A program made the position numbers and the translations under genes. Shown one piece after another: positions 47,801 through 59,800 of a stretch of 64,000 nucleotides of DNA. The stretch lies in contig NC_049989.1 of the NCBI RefSeq assembly GCF_000003815.2, positions 19,070,743 through 19,134,742 of the forward strand. Reading direction: 5' to 3'. How positions within the stretch are numbered: the first letter of the stretch is position 1; each line of letters opens with the position of its first letter. The notes below the pieces were generated by a model. The model was given only the letters and a program-made list of their open reading frames with translations, was not told the DNA's origin and did not search any database. This stretch comes from Branchiostoma floridae. Its lineage: Eukaryota; Chordata; Leptocardii; Amphioxiformes; Branchiostomatidae.

Positions 47801-50800
47801 ATCAGTTTTTTTAGGGCCATATCTACGATAATCGTAGCAGTCACTTACTTCTCTTCAGCAGTTTGACTTTAAAATATTTCGGGTCAAAGCTTCAAAGACA
47901 ACTAAAACCTCATAAACAACAAACTTTACTTAGCTCAACAGTATACAAAAATATTGTACGGGTTGCCATCCTTAGTTGAAGCGCTTATTTATAGCGCTAG
48001 TATCTTCGCTGCGCCGTTAGCCGCCGTGCGACTTTTGTTGACGGTCTGATATCCCTACGTCGCCGCCTCGCTGATATTCCCACGGACATGTTTCAAGAAA
48101 AATACCCAGCAAAAAACGCTGTTCTGCGTCAAATTCTATTCTATAAAACATGTGGGACTCAGTGTTACAGTCTAAATATTTTGTAGAAGCACCGCTGTAG
48201 GAAAGAAGGTCCAAGCAATGTAAAACATCACGTAGCATGAAGTTCGCTGTCAACTGGCACACAGCACATGACTGTTTGAAACTCTAAGTCTAATCAACAG
48301 CCGTGTTTGATTGATAGCCGGCGGTCCTTTGATGAAGTCGGCGAAAGGTGCGTTAGTTAGAAAATCTGCGTTTAGTCTTGATACGTAATTATAAGTTAGA
48401 CAGTGGCGAGGATGATTATTTTCTCATCAATATTTCTCTTCAGAATTATTTGAACTTAATTGTACATCTAAACAATTGGCTTACCTGTGCAATGTTTATA
48501 TGATTAATGATCAGTGTACTGAAATCATGTGTAACGTATGGCTCCTAGTCAATAGATCAGCATTTTCTCTATAGTGACCACCTGTCTATAGTGGCCACAT
48601 TTCCTAGTGCTGTTGTTTTTTGACATAAACTTTGAACATTTAAATTGTAAGTAACTTTAAACTGCCAGAGTTTCAGCCCAACAAAACACTCTCAGCGCCA
48701 GGGTGTGAACAGACTGACCAGACAGACGAAAATAAATCCTCGAACAAGGTTCAATCGTATCTTCAGGGTCTGGCAGGAAGTTGTTAAACTAAAATAAGAA
48801 TAGGCTCGATGGCTGATTGCATACAAAGTAAAACAGTTTAACAGTTTTACAGCTTGAAGAAAACAAACGCTCCTACAGTACCTGCACCTGCTTGATAATT
48901 ATTAAATCGTATGCCCTACTTGAATAAAAAAAGTTCACTGCAATAATAAATGTACCCACATCACAAGGAGCTTATACTTTTTTAAACTTACACCTAGTTA
49001 TCGTACTGAAAATTGTTAATGACATTACATGAAGTCATTCAACAATTTTCAGTCATGATGAAAATTTTCTGAATGGAAGGTGTTATTATTGTCATTTTCT
49101 GAAAAATAGAAGCAAGCACTGTTTTTACCTGGAATCAATTCACAATACCAGTCCACTTTGGGGGATAATGTACTGTTAAGAGGATGTTCCATTTTTGCGC
49201 AGGGGTGATTTGGAACAGTCCAATGTTGCGTGGGAAGGGGTATGGCTGAAATATGCTGTATTTGCTCTTAAGCAAATGTCAGCCTTTCTAGTTTACTATG
49301 TATCTTAAGCTGTAATTAGCATACTATACTGTAAATGCAGGAATTTCCGCGGTGGTTTTATGTTCGCGGTTTTCGCGTTGCAGATTCACCGCGAACATTT
49401 TTCATGGAAGTAAGGGACTAGAGTGTATGGTGCTACCGCGAACTTAAAATTAAACACCGTGATTATTTGCCATGGAAGTAAGAGACTATAGTGCATGGTG
49501 CTTGCGCGAACAGTCCTTTTCCCGCTACCGCGAAATTAAATCCCCGCGAACTTAAATGCTAGTTTATTTAGGAGGGTAATCGCAAGCAAAAATGCAAGCA
49601 ATGTATGTGGGGAAGTCCTTTCATGTTTACATTTTATCATAAATTATGCAAATGAATTTAACATTTACGTCATCAAATTTTAGTAAGTAAGTATGCAGGT
49701 TGAGTGCAACTTTGCATGTCATTGTATAATGTTACATCTTTGAACTACCTGCATACCGAAAACCATTGGAATTCGTTGGTCCTTTGTTTATTTATCCTCC
49801 TTAAGATATGTTAAAAATGTTCTGCAGTTCAAGTTTCAGTTGATAGGGCCCCCACTCCCACACCTCTTCTTCCTTGTATAACGAGCTATCTGCCACCAAA
49901 AAATCAAGAACATCGCATGTCCATGTCTATATGCTACAATTGAGTGGAATAGTCAGACCAACCCAACACATAAGTGAACAGGTTTGAACAACTGAATTGT
50001 ACATAACGTAGTAATATTGTGTCTTCACAGATGTCAATGAGTGCAGAAGCAGTAACGGTGGTTGTGACCACACCTGTTACAACACACAAGGGAGTTTCTA
50101 CTGCCGCTGTAGGTCTGGCTATAGTTTGTCAGGCTCTACAAGATGTGTGGGTAAGTGAACACATTCGTAAATGCTCCTATTTTTATTGTTTATGTCACAT
50201 GTTTATATTATCATTGCATTTAATCCAGGCTATGAAGTACAGACTATGATTGCAAATTGCTATATAGAGGCCTAGTGGGAGGGTTATCATGATCTATTTA
50301 GGCTAACGCTCCACATAATCAATCAGGTTTCATCGGATGAATAGTACATCGCGTACGAAGTTTAAGCTCTCTCTACATAATGATTGTCTCTGTGTCTGCT
50401 ACCTTTGTTGTTAGAGTATAAAATAAATAGTGTACGGCTATGGTATGTCCACAGACGTCAACGAGTGCAGAAGCAGTAACGGTGGTTGTGACCACACCTG
50501 TTACAACACAGAAGGGGGGTTCTACTGCCGCTGTAGGTCTGGCTATAGCCTGTCAGGCTCCACAAGATGTGTGGGTAAGTGCTATTCAAGTACCCATAAA
50601 CGTCCTTTCATCTAGTTTGGTCGTAAAAGAAGCCTGATGATGGAGTGCAAGTGAACACTTCTCTGGTATTAGACCTTTCATCTTCCTCTGTCTTGCCTCT
50701 GGGCCTTGCCTCTCACGGGCAGCCTTGTACCGCTTCATACTTGTTTAACTTGTAGTATGAAATCATGAATGATGATTTTCTTAAATGTCTCTTGATGTTT

Positions 50801-52082
50801 TAAAACTTATCCAACAATAATGTCTCAAAAGATAAACTATCAAAAATACATCCGAACAGACATAGACGAATGCACCAGTCACATCGGACGCTGTGACCAC
50901 ATCTGCACCAACACTGCAGGGAGTTACAGCTGTTCCTGTAGGCCTGGGTACCGTCTGTCGGGCTCCAGGATTTGTGTTGGTAAGTATTTACATGTATCTC
51001 ACACATGAGGTCCATGTTTCTTGCTGCGTGAGAAGATCAAGATTACAGACAACAGCTGCTATTTAGCTGGACAAAATGGACTCAATGCTAAAGATAGTTT
51101 ACATATATGTCTCAGGTGGAGACCAAGAAACATCCTAAATATTTAATAGATAGAAATGTTTTTCACTTGTTGTTCTACCTATCGATATACATGTATCACA
51201 ATTTTTTAGTGCAGCTTATCTTACAGATCTTTCAGCTCATCTTACTGACCTGTATGAGTAACTGTCAGATCGTAAGCGGAGGGTACATGTACATGGTCGA
51301 TGAAAAGCGACGGATACATGCCATTGGGGTTTCAATATTATGGTGAGCCATTTAACAAAGGATATATTATTTCAATAGACATCGACGAATGCAGAGGCAA
51401 CAATGGCGGATGTGATCACATGTGCATCAACACCGTGGGCAGCTACTCCTGTGCCTGCAGAGAGTATTATCACATGACGTCCTCTGGGACTTGTGAAAGT
51501 AAGTCATTTAGAAATGTGATCTATGCTAAGGACAGTAATTTACGGACAGGCATTCTGTCAAAAGCTCTGCGTGAAATCTTTGGGATACTGACAATAGCGT
51601 CTGCTCTTGGCTCCCTATAACGCTACTTGTACTTACCAACAGCATATTAAGTAGCGATGGTCTCTACTACATTTATATTTACATTAATATTCAATTGTGA
51701 CAAGTTAAAATAATAAGTTTAGCAAGTTCCCAGGTGAAGTAATATAATAAGAAACAGATAGCTCCTTAAAATATAGAACACATAAATCTTGCGAATGCTT
51801 TCTTTTATCAAAACCCATCAATTATCCTTCATTAATAATTGTATTTATACTCCTTCAGAAAGCGACACGTCTTCAGCCAACTACACGCCTTCAGACAACA
51901 ATGCGACCACAGAAAGCCATACGCCTACTTATCTCGTTGCCCTTGAAGGCATTGGAAGCTCCTTTCTTGTCATCGTCGTTATCATTGTTATATACAAAGT
52001 TCTCAAAAAGATCTTGACAAGCAAGTGGAACATTCGTCTATGTAATGACAAATCCCCACCCCCTTATGAATTGCAGACATAG
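43634..52082 (+). CDS. TSP1/EGF transmembrane receptor (short paralogue), 467 aa
   Basis: Exons: 43634-43818, 44668-44822, 44949-45068, 45387-45506, 45735-45854, 50031-50150, 50455-50574, 50860-50979, 51379-51498, 51859-52082. Phases join exactly, total 1404 bases. Order: signal peptide ([20 protein letters not shown]), seven arginines, TSP type 1 repeat ([18 protein letters not shown]), a short EGF, seven calcium-binding EGF domains, a Thr/Ser-rich stalk, one transmembrane helix ([13 protein letters not shown]) and a short tail with PPPY. Likely a type I cell-surface protein for calcium-dependent adhesion or ligand binding. PPPY could recruit WW-domain proteins such as NEDD4-type ligases (inference). 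AATAAA at 52315 marks its end. It is a tandem paralogue of the gene at 55438 but lacks VWA and ZP. Confidence 0.9.
44949..51498 (+). CDS. Seven 120-base calcium-binding EGF exons
   Basis: Each exon is exactly 120 bases with phase 1 at both ends and encodes D-[IV]-[ND]-E-C...C. The hydroxylation consensus C-x-N-x4-[FY]-x-C-x-C is visible ([12 protein letters not shown]). The first five are nearly identical. Domains six and seven ([24 protein letters not shown]) diverge. The introns after exons 3 and 6 are also homologous, showing recent duplication of exon-intron-exon units. Confidence 0.93.
46040..46790. repeat. 163-bp tandem repeat array, about four units
   Basis: The landmark 'ggcccctgtaccctggtatt' recurs at 46205, 46368, 46531 and 46693, spacing 162-163 bp. 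Each unit contains ttttgaccaatttttgacca. A related copy begins at about 47312. Units are diverged by several percent. Confidence 0.9.
46735..48060. repeat. Two tandem ~600-700-bp units
   Basis: Segments near 46738 and 47348 start alike (ggtatagataggcat) and stay alignable through ccaatcagcgaagagga, aattaatattcataagcggg, gctcttgcattttagact and gttgacggtct. The second unit has an extra GC-rich stretch (47660-47770). Nature unknown; possibly the ends of a larger element. Confidence 0.8.
48515..48605. mobile_element. Fragment of the Tc1/mariner-type family
   Basis: actgaaatcatgtgta and tctatagtggccacattt match 7888-7972 of the intact element. Both ends are missing. Confidence 0.75.
49329..49570. 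mobile_element. TTCGCGGT-rich MITE
   Basis: TA followed by CTGTAAATGCAGG at the left, with CGCGGTTTTCGCG and ACCGCGAA interior motifs. The right terminus is degraded (cttaaatgctagtttattta). Same family as 24986-25194. Confidence 0.75.
51859..52082 (+). CDS. Stalk, transmembrane helix and PPPY tail exon
   Basis: Starts after TCCTTCAG and codes a Ser/Thr-rich stalk ([19 protein letters not shown], with possible N-glycosylation sites NYT and NAT). It then codes a hydrophobic helix, a basic stop-transfer stretch (KVLKK) and [11 protein letters not shown]. Stop TAG is at 52080-52082. Confidence 0.9.
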
Positions 52083-52314
52083 GTCAAGTAATAGTCAAGC
52101 AGTTAGAATGGGACAAAACAGTAGTTAAATGTGAGTTTGCATGATGTGTGATATGCTTTCTTACCTAGGCAATAATTATATCATGTAAGAGTGCAAGCAA
52201 TTTCAGTACCTCGTCTGATAAACATTTGCTTAATGTATTTTCCAATTTACACCAATTGAATGAGCGATAACACTCTTGCACTTTTCAGATATAATCATTT
52301 TACTATATATTAGC

Positions 52315-52320
52315 AATAAA
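52315..52320 (+). terminator. Polyadenylation signal AATAAA, EGF receptor
   Basis: AATAAA 233 bases after the stop codon, upstream of a T/G-containing region. Confidence 0.6.
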
Positions 52321-53512
52321 GTCGAATAGTACTAGTGACGTCGTAATGTTGCATAACTGAGCATAGCTTCACCGACATCGCGGATGACCTGTAAACGGTA
52401 AATGACGTCTCTTCCGACCGAGGTGAACACGGCATTCTATCCTAGCGACCTTGAGGAGATATTTGATTCGGGAAGTTAATAGATGGAGGCAGGCAGTCAC
52501 GGTGGAGCTTTGAAACTTTCTGTTTATCGTAACTGAGGGTCACACCGTATCAGGGTATCAGTTTTGAACGGCATTGAAAACGCTGTGTATACAACATATA
52601 CCTGCCTATTCAGCAAACCTCGAGCAACATATCTTGAACAAGTGCCGTGTATATGCAACACATTTGTAGACCTGACTTGAGTCAAGGTCTATTTTTGCGT
52701 TGCCCTGTTTACCTAAGACTTTAGGTCTTTCCCAACCTAGACTGTTTATCAAGACGTCATTCGTCCCAATTGACGGTCCACTGGACGACAGTATATCCTC
52801 TCCAAGCAGAAACGTGGCTTACGTTTTTTCTGTGCTCTAGGGCAGACTGAAGTCATTCTTGGGATAATTGTGTTGCACTAAAAGATAGTCCCCACGGATA
52901 TACGTGTAACGGTGACGTAACCACTGTACCACTAATAACAAGGCCTCTACATACTTGACGGCGCTTTCGTCGCGCTCTCTCTGCGATCTCAAGTTTGAAA
53001 TTCTTTGTGTTTGACAGACAAGGAATTGTGCAGAAAAAGACGATTTTTTACGCTTTATTGTTTTTTATACAATACGTTGCGCGATGCGTCGCAAAGAGAG
53101 CACGACGAGAGCGCCGTCGTAGCGGAAGGGAATACAACAAACGACACACCAGAATCATACATCTACAGAAAAGCTAGCATCGCTTAAGCCTATAACATCC
53201 AAAGCCTGTATAGTAGCCTGACTGGAGGTCAAGGTATCGGTACGTATTCACGCGAGCGTGACCCGTTCGTAGTAATGTTGGTGGACAACAGACCAGAATC
53301 GTCAACACCTTTGTGAACATGACCACACCTGTGTTTCATAATGCTCGTGTCAAGATATCATTTACGCCCTGAACATTCAGTAAACAATGTTTCAAGGTCT
53401 TCGGGTTTGTAATGACCTCTCATATATCAAGAAAATTTACTGGAAGTGGGAAGAAAATACTTTTTTTCTCGGAAACGTAAGAAAACATGTTGATGATCTT
53501 CAGACCGAACAG
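52321..53512. other. Intergenic region between the two receptor paralogues
   Basis: Apart from the fold-back at 52957-53118 I see no gene or repeat. 53190-53500 leads into the TATA promoter below. Confidence 0.6.
52957..53118. mobile_element. Fold-back element, ~31-bp arms
   Basis: Arm GACGGCGCTTTCGTCGCGCT... (52957-52987) pairs with 53088-53118 (ending GAGAGCGCCGTC) with about three mismatches. Spacer about 100 bp. No clear target duplication. It may be a short MITE or a hairpin transcript. Confidence 0.65.
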
Positions 53513-53640
53513 TATAAATAGGGGGGGTCTTGGCAGTTTCAGCCGGACAGACCAGGCAAGATTTTCCAATCGTGTGCACCACGATCGGGCGTTGCTGTGC
53601 ATCCAGATAAAACGGAACGGGCATCAAAACCGATCAAGGG
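53513..53640 (+). promoter_or_regulatory. TATA promoter and non-coding exon, probably of the ZP receptor
   Basis: TATAAATA at 53513-53520 is followed 28 bases later by an initiator-like TTTCAGCC (A at 53541), then a leader ending AAGGG|GTGAGT (donor 53641). An acceptor TTCGCTCAG (55421) precedes the ATG exon of the ZP receptor, so a 1.8-kb intron would join them. The pairing is inferred from position. Confidence 0.6.
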
Positions 53641-54849
53641 GTGAGTAGCATTTTACATCATTTGAAAAATAACAATGCTCTATATTAATCAAACTTGAAC
53701 TGTAATTTCCAGCTCAAAAAGATGCATTTTATACCGAACAACTCCTGTTTTTGTAAAAAAAGTAAAGAGCAAATAAGCCACATCTATGCGCCTTATTCAA
53801 ATAAATAGATGGTATAAAGGTTGGTTCACCCATGCGTATATGTTCAAGGCCGTATTAGGCCCGCATGTTGAGTTGTTTTTGCGCAAAAGTCTAGTTTCTG
53901 CCTTTGTTATGTTTCGCTAAAATGATTCTTTGCGACAATGTGGTCGCCACTAAGAGCTTACTTTCTGGCTGTCGATGAGAAGTCCTGCACGTTTGTTTCC
54001 GGATTATCGGTACTTTTAGCCGCTTTTCCTAATTGCCGGAATACGTGTATGTTTGGGCTTGGGAGACAATAGAGTGTAGTAGCTGGATAGCCTTCTGAAA
54101 GTATGTTTACGGTCTTGACTTGTTGTCGGCTGTACGGTGAAACGGCCGCCCATAAACCAAACGGCATCACGTTTAAAAGCGTTTGCCAAGAGTACGTTTT
54201 ACATAATTCAAATGTTTTAAGTAAGAATGTCTTCAGTACCACACACTTTACTGAGTTGGTGTGCCGGTCAAGTTTGGCTGTATACGAATACGTGAGCGGT
54301 CGAAACACTGCTCGAATCAGCCCCCCCCCCCCCCTAACATAACAACACAGAAAACCACCCGTTACCAAGAGGGTCGCACAGGAGGCTGGCAAGGTAAAGT
54401 GATAAACATGTTGTTCACATAAAGCCAGTCGAGCGTGCTATTGGCCAGGACCTATGAGTGAGACCTCCCCGATATTTCTTCCTAGAAGTGCAATGGCGAT
54501 GACTGGAGAGTGACGTGTTAAGTTTCATTGACATTGTCGCGTAACGGCCCTTGTTTTCAAAACGTCGGCGCTTTATTTATAGCATAAACAACGTGTAACA
54601 GAATCCTCATTGTCGGGTGGATGAGGTTACGGTGGGTATATGGACTATAGCAACGCTCCAGTGAGTACGTACAATGGATCAAACCGTATCAGGAGAAATC
54701 CCGTAGCTGTTACCGGGAAAATTGTCCCTTCGGCGAAGAAGTGTGACGTTAGTTCAGTTTCCATAGAGTCAAAGTTTTCCGATGAACTGTTTACTGACAA
54801 CAAGCCATGCCATGGAACAAGAAAATCTATCGGATGTAATGGTGGGGTC

Positions 54850-54965
54850 GTTGGCCAAATGGCAGGGTATTTGGCCCATAACCAAAAGGTGCTGGGATCA
54901 AATCCGTTGATATGCCACCGAACTTGCCTTAAGAAAGATATATTACACGAATTTTCTCACTTCAA
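54850..54965 (+). mobile_element. Decayed tRNA-derived SINE
   Basis: A-box-like TTGGCCAAATGGCAGG and B-box-like GGGATCAAATCC, with a tail resembling the SINE at 26222 (ccttaagaaaga...ttttctcacttca). It accounts for the latter part of a spurious 120-codon frame there. Confidence 0.65.
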
Positions 54966-55437
54966 CCAGGTGAAAATGAGTTATGGGAAGAAAAATGAGT
55001 GATATTCTAAAATACGTCAAATTAGTTCTTGTTGTATTCCAGCTTTTGCTGCAAATGGCCAAGAGCATTTCTTTAGATATCTTGAGTTGCAACATGCCGT
55101 CTTTAAAACGTCAGACAAAAGTCATACCTCAATGGACTTAGTGAGTGAAAATACATTATGACATGTAGCATCGCCTGTATTGTATACATAGGAATAATGT
55201 TAAATAATGATTGTCTAGACGCCAAAAACCTCTCTAATGATTGTAAAAGACAATTTTTATGCCATACTATGCACCCATGTATTGAGTAGATAAGCCTCAT
55301 AGAACTGTAGTTATGTGTCAGTAGAAGCCATGCTTTGTACCTTGTACAATTGTAGCACAATAAAGTTACATTGTATTATCATTATCATGATTTTGAGAGA
55401 TGCTTTCGGTACTTCGCTCAGGTATCCAGATGCTACA

Positions 55438-56887
55438 ATGCTGACCAGGACCATCCTAGTTGTGCTGTTGCTGGCGCTGATTCTGTGGCCTGACGGGTCG
55501 CAGTCATGGCGCCGCCGGCGCCGCAGACGATGTCCCTACCGCAACTGCCAGTGGAGCGGCTGGTCAGCATGGTCCAGCTGTTCTAGATCCTGCGGGCCGC
55601 ACGGGACCCAGTCCAGAACAAGGTAGGGCGTAAAGCTGCATTTTACACTTATCAAATGTTATTAATGAATGAATGAAGACTTTTATTGTACAGTTTTGCC
55701 CAACCGAGCTAAGTACAGGTCACAACAAGTCAGGATATATACATATAAAGGTGTCACATATCTAGTCTAACACAAAAGTTCGGCTTCTTCTCGCTTCTTG
55801 GTAATGGTGAAAATGTAGGACTGTATGGGTTTCGCTATTGTCGGTTTGTCAAAACGCATGAGAAATATAAACTTGTCAGTGCTACTCATTTGTCTAAAAT
55901 GAGGGAATCTACTTTCTATGTAACTAAATAGAGTATTTCTATTATTGACATTAATGTTATCATTTTCATTAAAAATAATGAAGGTATTGTTTTTGGTGTG
56001 TTTGTGTGTCTGTGCTTCTGGATATTTGTGTCAGAATAACTCTAGCGCCTCTGGATGGTTTGTAATGACATTTGGTATGTGGTTATAGCCTGAGTATCAT
56101 CCTCCGTAGTAACCGCTGGCTCACGACTTTCGCTTGCTCCGTGGTTAGCAAGCGAAAGTCGTGAGCCAGTGGTCAGTACGGAGGATAGTACTCAGGCTAA
56201 TGTGGTTATGTGTTGGAAAGACGAAGGTCAAGGTCAGCATTGGCTCCCTAGTATATACCCTGTTACTGCAGCAGAACTCCAAATGTTATTACCTCCATGA
56301 AAAATCATGGAGGTATTGTTTTTGGTGTGTCTGTGTTTCCGGATACTTGTGATTGGTATAACGTTTGAACCTCTGGATGGATTAGAATTTCATTTCTATG
56401 TCGGTATGTGTTGGGAATACAAAGATTAAAGTCAACTTTGGCTTCCTTCTTTTCTTAATCTGTCTTATGTGGATTTTGTTCAGCAGTCGCGACATCCAGA
56501 CCTATTGTAGTTTATCTAAATGCATTTAGATGTACTGTAGTCTCTTACTGACATGGGAAATGTTCGCGGTGGATTTTGAAGTTCGCGGTATAGCTGCCAC
56601 AGCGAAAACCGCGAACATTAACCACCGCAAAAGTTTCTGCATTTACAGTAGTACCTTTAATTTCATTTCAAGGAAGCGTACATTGAATTGTATGTGATAA
56701 TAATGCCTTGCCTGCTCCAAATGAAATATCAGATACGTTGCTGCCAGTGCTCAGTGCGGTGGACATGGCTGTAGTGGCTCCAGCAGGGACACCCGGGCCT
56801 GTAACAGGCGGTGCTACAATAGCGGCTATGTATCCGGCAGTCGCTGTGTGTGTAGAGGGGGATACACCGGGTCCTGCTGCCAGACTG
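55438..56887 (+). CDS. Exons 1-2: signal peptide, poly-Arg, TSP1, EGF
   Basis: Exon 1 differs from that of the upstream paralogue at few positions ([20 protein letters not shown]). Exon 2 (56748-56887) is read [20 protein letters not shown] and ends TGSCCQT. The open frame shifted by one base there is a shadow; only the chosen frame fits the splice phases and the cysteines. Confidence 0.88.
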
Positions 56888-59800
56888 GTAAGTGTGAACT
56901 CTCCAAGCAGACGAACAGCTTTCTATTTTGTATACCACTTTATTGATGTCTCGCGGCCTAACGAGATATCAAGTAAACGGTACAAAATAGAAAGACCGAT
57001 AAAAACGCAGAAAAAAAAACGTAAAAAAGAAACAAACAGAGCCTTACCTCTGCTTGGATAGTATTAGAGTACCTGCTTTTGAACTTATTACTTATATGTC
57101 TAACCTTCATCGACGTAAGTTAGAAATCTATCCACCTGCTTGAGTGCCTAATGTCCTGCGGATTGTTAAGTTGTGCATGTATTGACATAACTTGAAAAGC
57201 TGTGGACGGATTTTTAAATGTGGATAGAAGTGGAAAATTAATTTCCTCCGGCGACCTTCCTCACAATTGCAGGTGAACTTACTTAATGGGATAACTGTAT
57301 CCAATGTCATTCTGTATCCATATATTTATTCCAATTATCAGTTTGGTTAAAAGGATTTCATCTTGATGATAGGACTTGTCCATGTAAAACTATGATGCAA
57401 TTTCTTTTGACAGACATCAACGAGTGCAGCAGTGGTAACGGCGGCTGTAGTCACACTTGTTACAACACACATGGCAGCTTCTACTGCAGATGTAGGACCG
57501 GATATCAACTCTCAGGCTCAAGGGCATGCTTGGGTAAAACCAACTTCTTTTTTTAGAAATATGTAATAAATACATATATTAGACACTAGACAGGTTTCAC
57601 TGTACAAACAAACAAACAAACAAACAAAACAAACCTTGTCCTTACTGTATATAAGATGAATGAAATAAGACACCAAGAAGTCAGGATATGCCGTTTACAT
57701 TATTATGCAAAGAAAGCAGATATGTTTTTATGTTAAGTGCATTAACCGAGATATATGTATACATCTTCGTAGACATCAACGAGTGCAGCAGCAGCAACGG
57801 CGGCTGTAACCAAATCTGCACCAACACTGCAGGGAGTTTCAGCTGTTCCTGTAGGCCTGGTTACCGTCTTTCAGGCTCCAGGACTTGCGTGGGTGAGTGC
57901 TATTTCACTGCGACACCTTTTTTGCTAGATTAATGAAAAAATGAAGTCTATGCTTCACAAAATTCACCTACATTTATACTGTATAATGCAAATCCTTTTA
58001 CCGTCTAATCTATGCTGTCAACATAATGTTTGTCCAAATAACCGTTACCGTTACCACATGCTTAAGGTTCAGTCTAAATGGTATTTATGAAATGAAAAAT
58101 GTACTTTCGTACGATCATCTTTGCAGACATCAACGAGTGCAGTACCAATAACGGCGGTTGTAGCGAGACCTGCACTAATATCGTGGGCGGTCACTACTGC
58201 TCCTGTCAACCGGGGTATCGCCTAACGGGGTCTGGTGCGTGCGTGGGTAAGCGCTACTCTTTACGTACTACAGTCAAAAGTGGCCAACTCGGGACCAATA
58301 CGATAAGATTTTATTGGTCTATGTGGCCAGGTATTTATATGGATATATGGTGTGCTTTTTTTTTAAATAGGACCTAGAGTATTTCAGAAACTACAGAAGC
58401 TTTGTGGCCAAATAAATAAAAAGTTCATGGAGAGGTGAGTTTTCTGGGTTTCAAATGTTTACTTGTTTTATGCTTTCTGTTGTTTTGTAACTATGATACG
58501 ACCCACAATATAAGAATCTCACAACAAGATTCGTAGTATGACAAATACTGTACCCGTCTTCCGGTATGATTTGGTTCAGAAATCGCATTTTTACGGTTAT
58601 CGTATCATAACCGACATCTTCTGCGCAGAGTTTACAACTCAAGCGGTGGACCTCGTCTTCCTGATCGCCCGTCCTCGCTCCTCCGTCAGCAACGCCGACG
58701 TCAAGACGTTCCTGAAAAGCGTCGTGGCCGCGCTCAACGTCAGCCAGACGGCCGCCCGGGTAGCCGTCATCGAGTACACGTCAGTCATGCACAGCCACTT
58801 TGATCTGCCGACGCACCTGACCAATGCACAGGTACTGTACTTTGCCTTACTTTATTCAGATTGTAACAGACAATACAATGCGGGCACATAGGCAGCGAGG
58901 CTGATATCGCGACCACATTGATACATACATAATACAAAATTGAACAAATAACAGTAGAATAAAAGTAGATACATTCAAAATACATCAATTACAGCTGGAG
59001 CATATGCATAATATGTAAGCTAAGGATTCAAGACTAGGCACAGCTGGAAGTGAATCGTTTAGTAGTTGTTACTATGCCATTTTATCGCATTGGAAAGTTT
59101 ACTATTGATAACAAGGTCATGGTCAGGTGAACCCCGGAGCAGTAAAGAAACGGCGAGACGTTTTTGTATGAGGCATTCAACATTGGAGGTTAGTTTGCTG
59201 CGTTGGTCAGAATACAGGGGGCAGTGTAGCAGGTAGTGTTGAACCGTTTAAGAGAAAACTCCACAGACACATTGTTTGTCCTTGATGTTCATCTTGTACA
59301 ACGTGCACAGGTGACCTCGGCTATCAACAGCATCCCGGCCTGGGGAACCACCAGCTACAGGAAGACGGGTAGCGCCATTAAGTACCTCACCGACTACCTG
59401 TCCTGGAGGGACGGCATTCCCAAGGTCCTCGTGGTCATCACGGACGCAACATCGAGTGAGTGACAAACACATTGCGAGCAGTGATGAACTGATTATTGAA
59501 TGAATTAATGAATAGGTTGACGAATAAAACATTGCAGGAATTAATGAATGAATGGGTGGATTGATGGATAAATGGATTGATGGATCAATTGACAGACGGT
59601 AAGATAAAGTGCTAGATGGATGGATGGATGGATGGATATGGATGGATGGATGGATGGATGCATGGATGGATGGGTATGGATGGATGGATGCATGGAATGG
59701 ATGCATGGATGGATGCATGGATGCATGGATGGATGGATATGGATGGATGGATGGATGCATGGATGCATGGATGGATGGATGGATATGGATGGATGGATGG

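Larger units (their letters stand above)
45855..50030 (+). other. Intron 5 of the EGF receptor, repeat-rich
   Basis: 4.2 kb. Holds a 163-bp tandem array (46040-46790), two ~600-bp tandem units (about 46735-48060), a Tc1-like fragment (48515-48605) and a TTCGCGGT MITE (49329-49570). 48610-49320 and 49571-50030 show nothing recognisable apart from the homologous intron end next to exon 6. Confidence 0.75.

Noticed and set aside
54640-55002. 120-codon + strand frame
   Set aside because: Its second part is a decayed SINE and the first part shows no domain or splice support.
56708-57061. 117-codon + strand frame over ZP-gene exon 2
   Set aside because: Wrong frame: it lacks the TSP1/EGF cysteines and does not fit the phase of exon 1 and exon 3.
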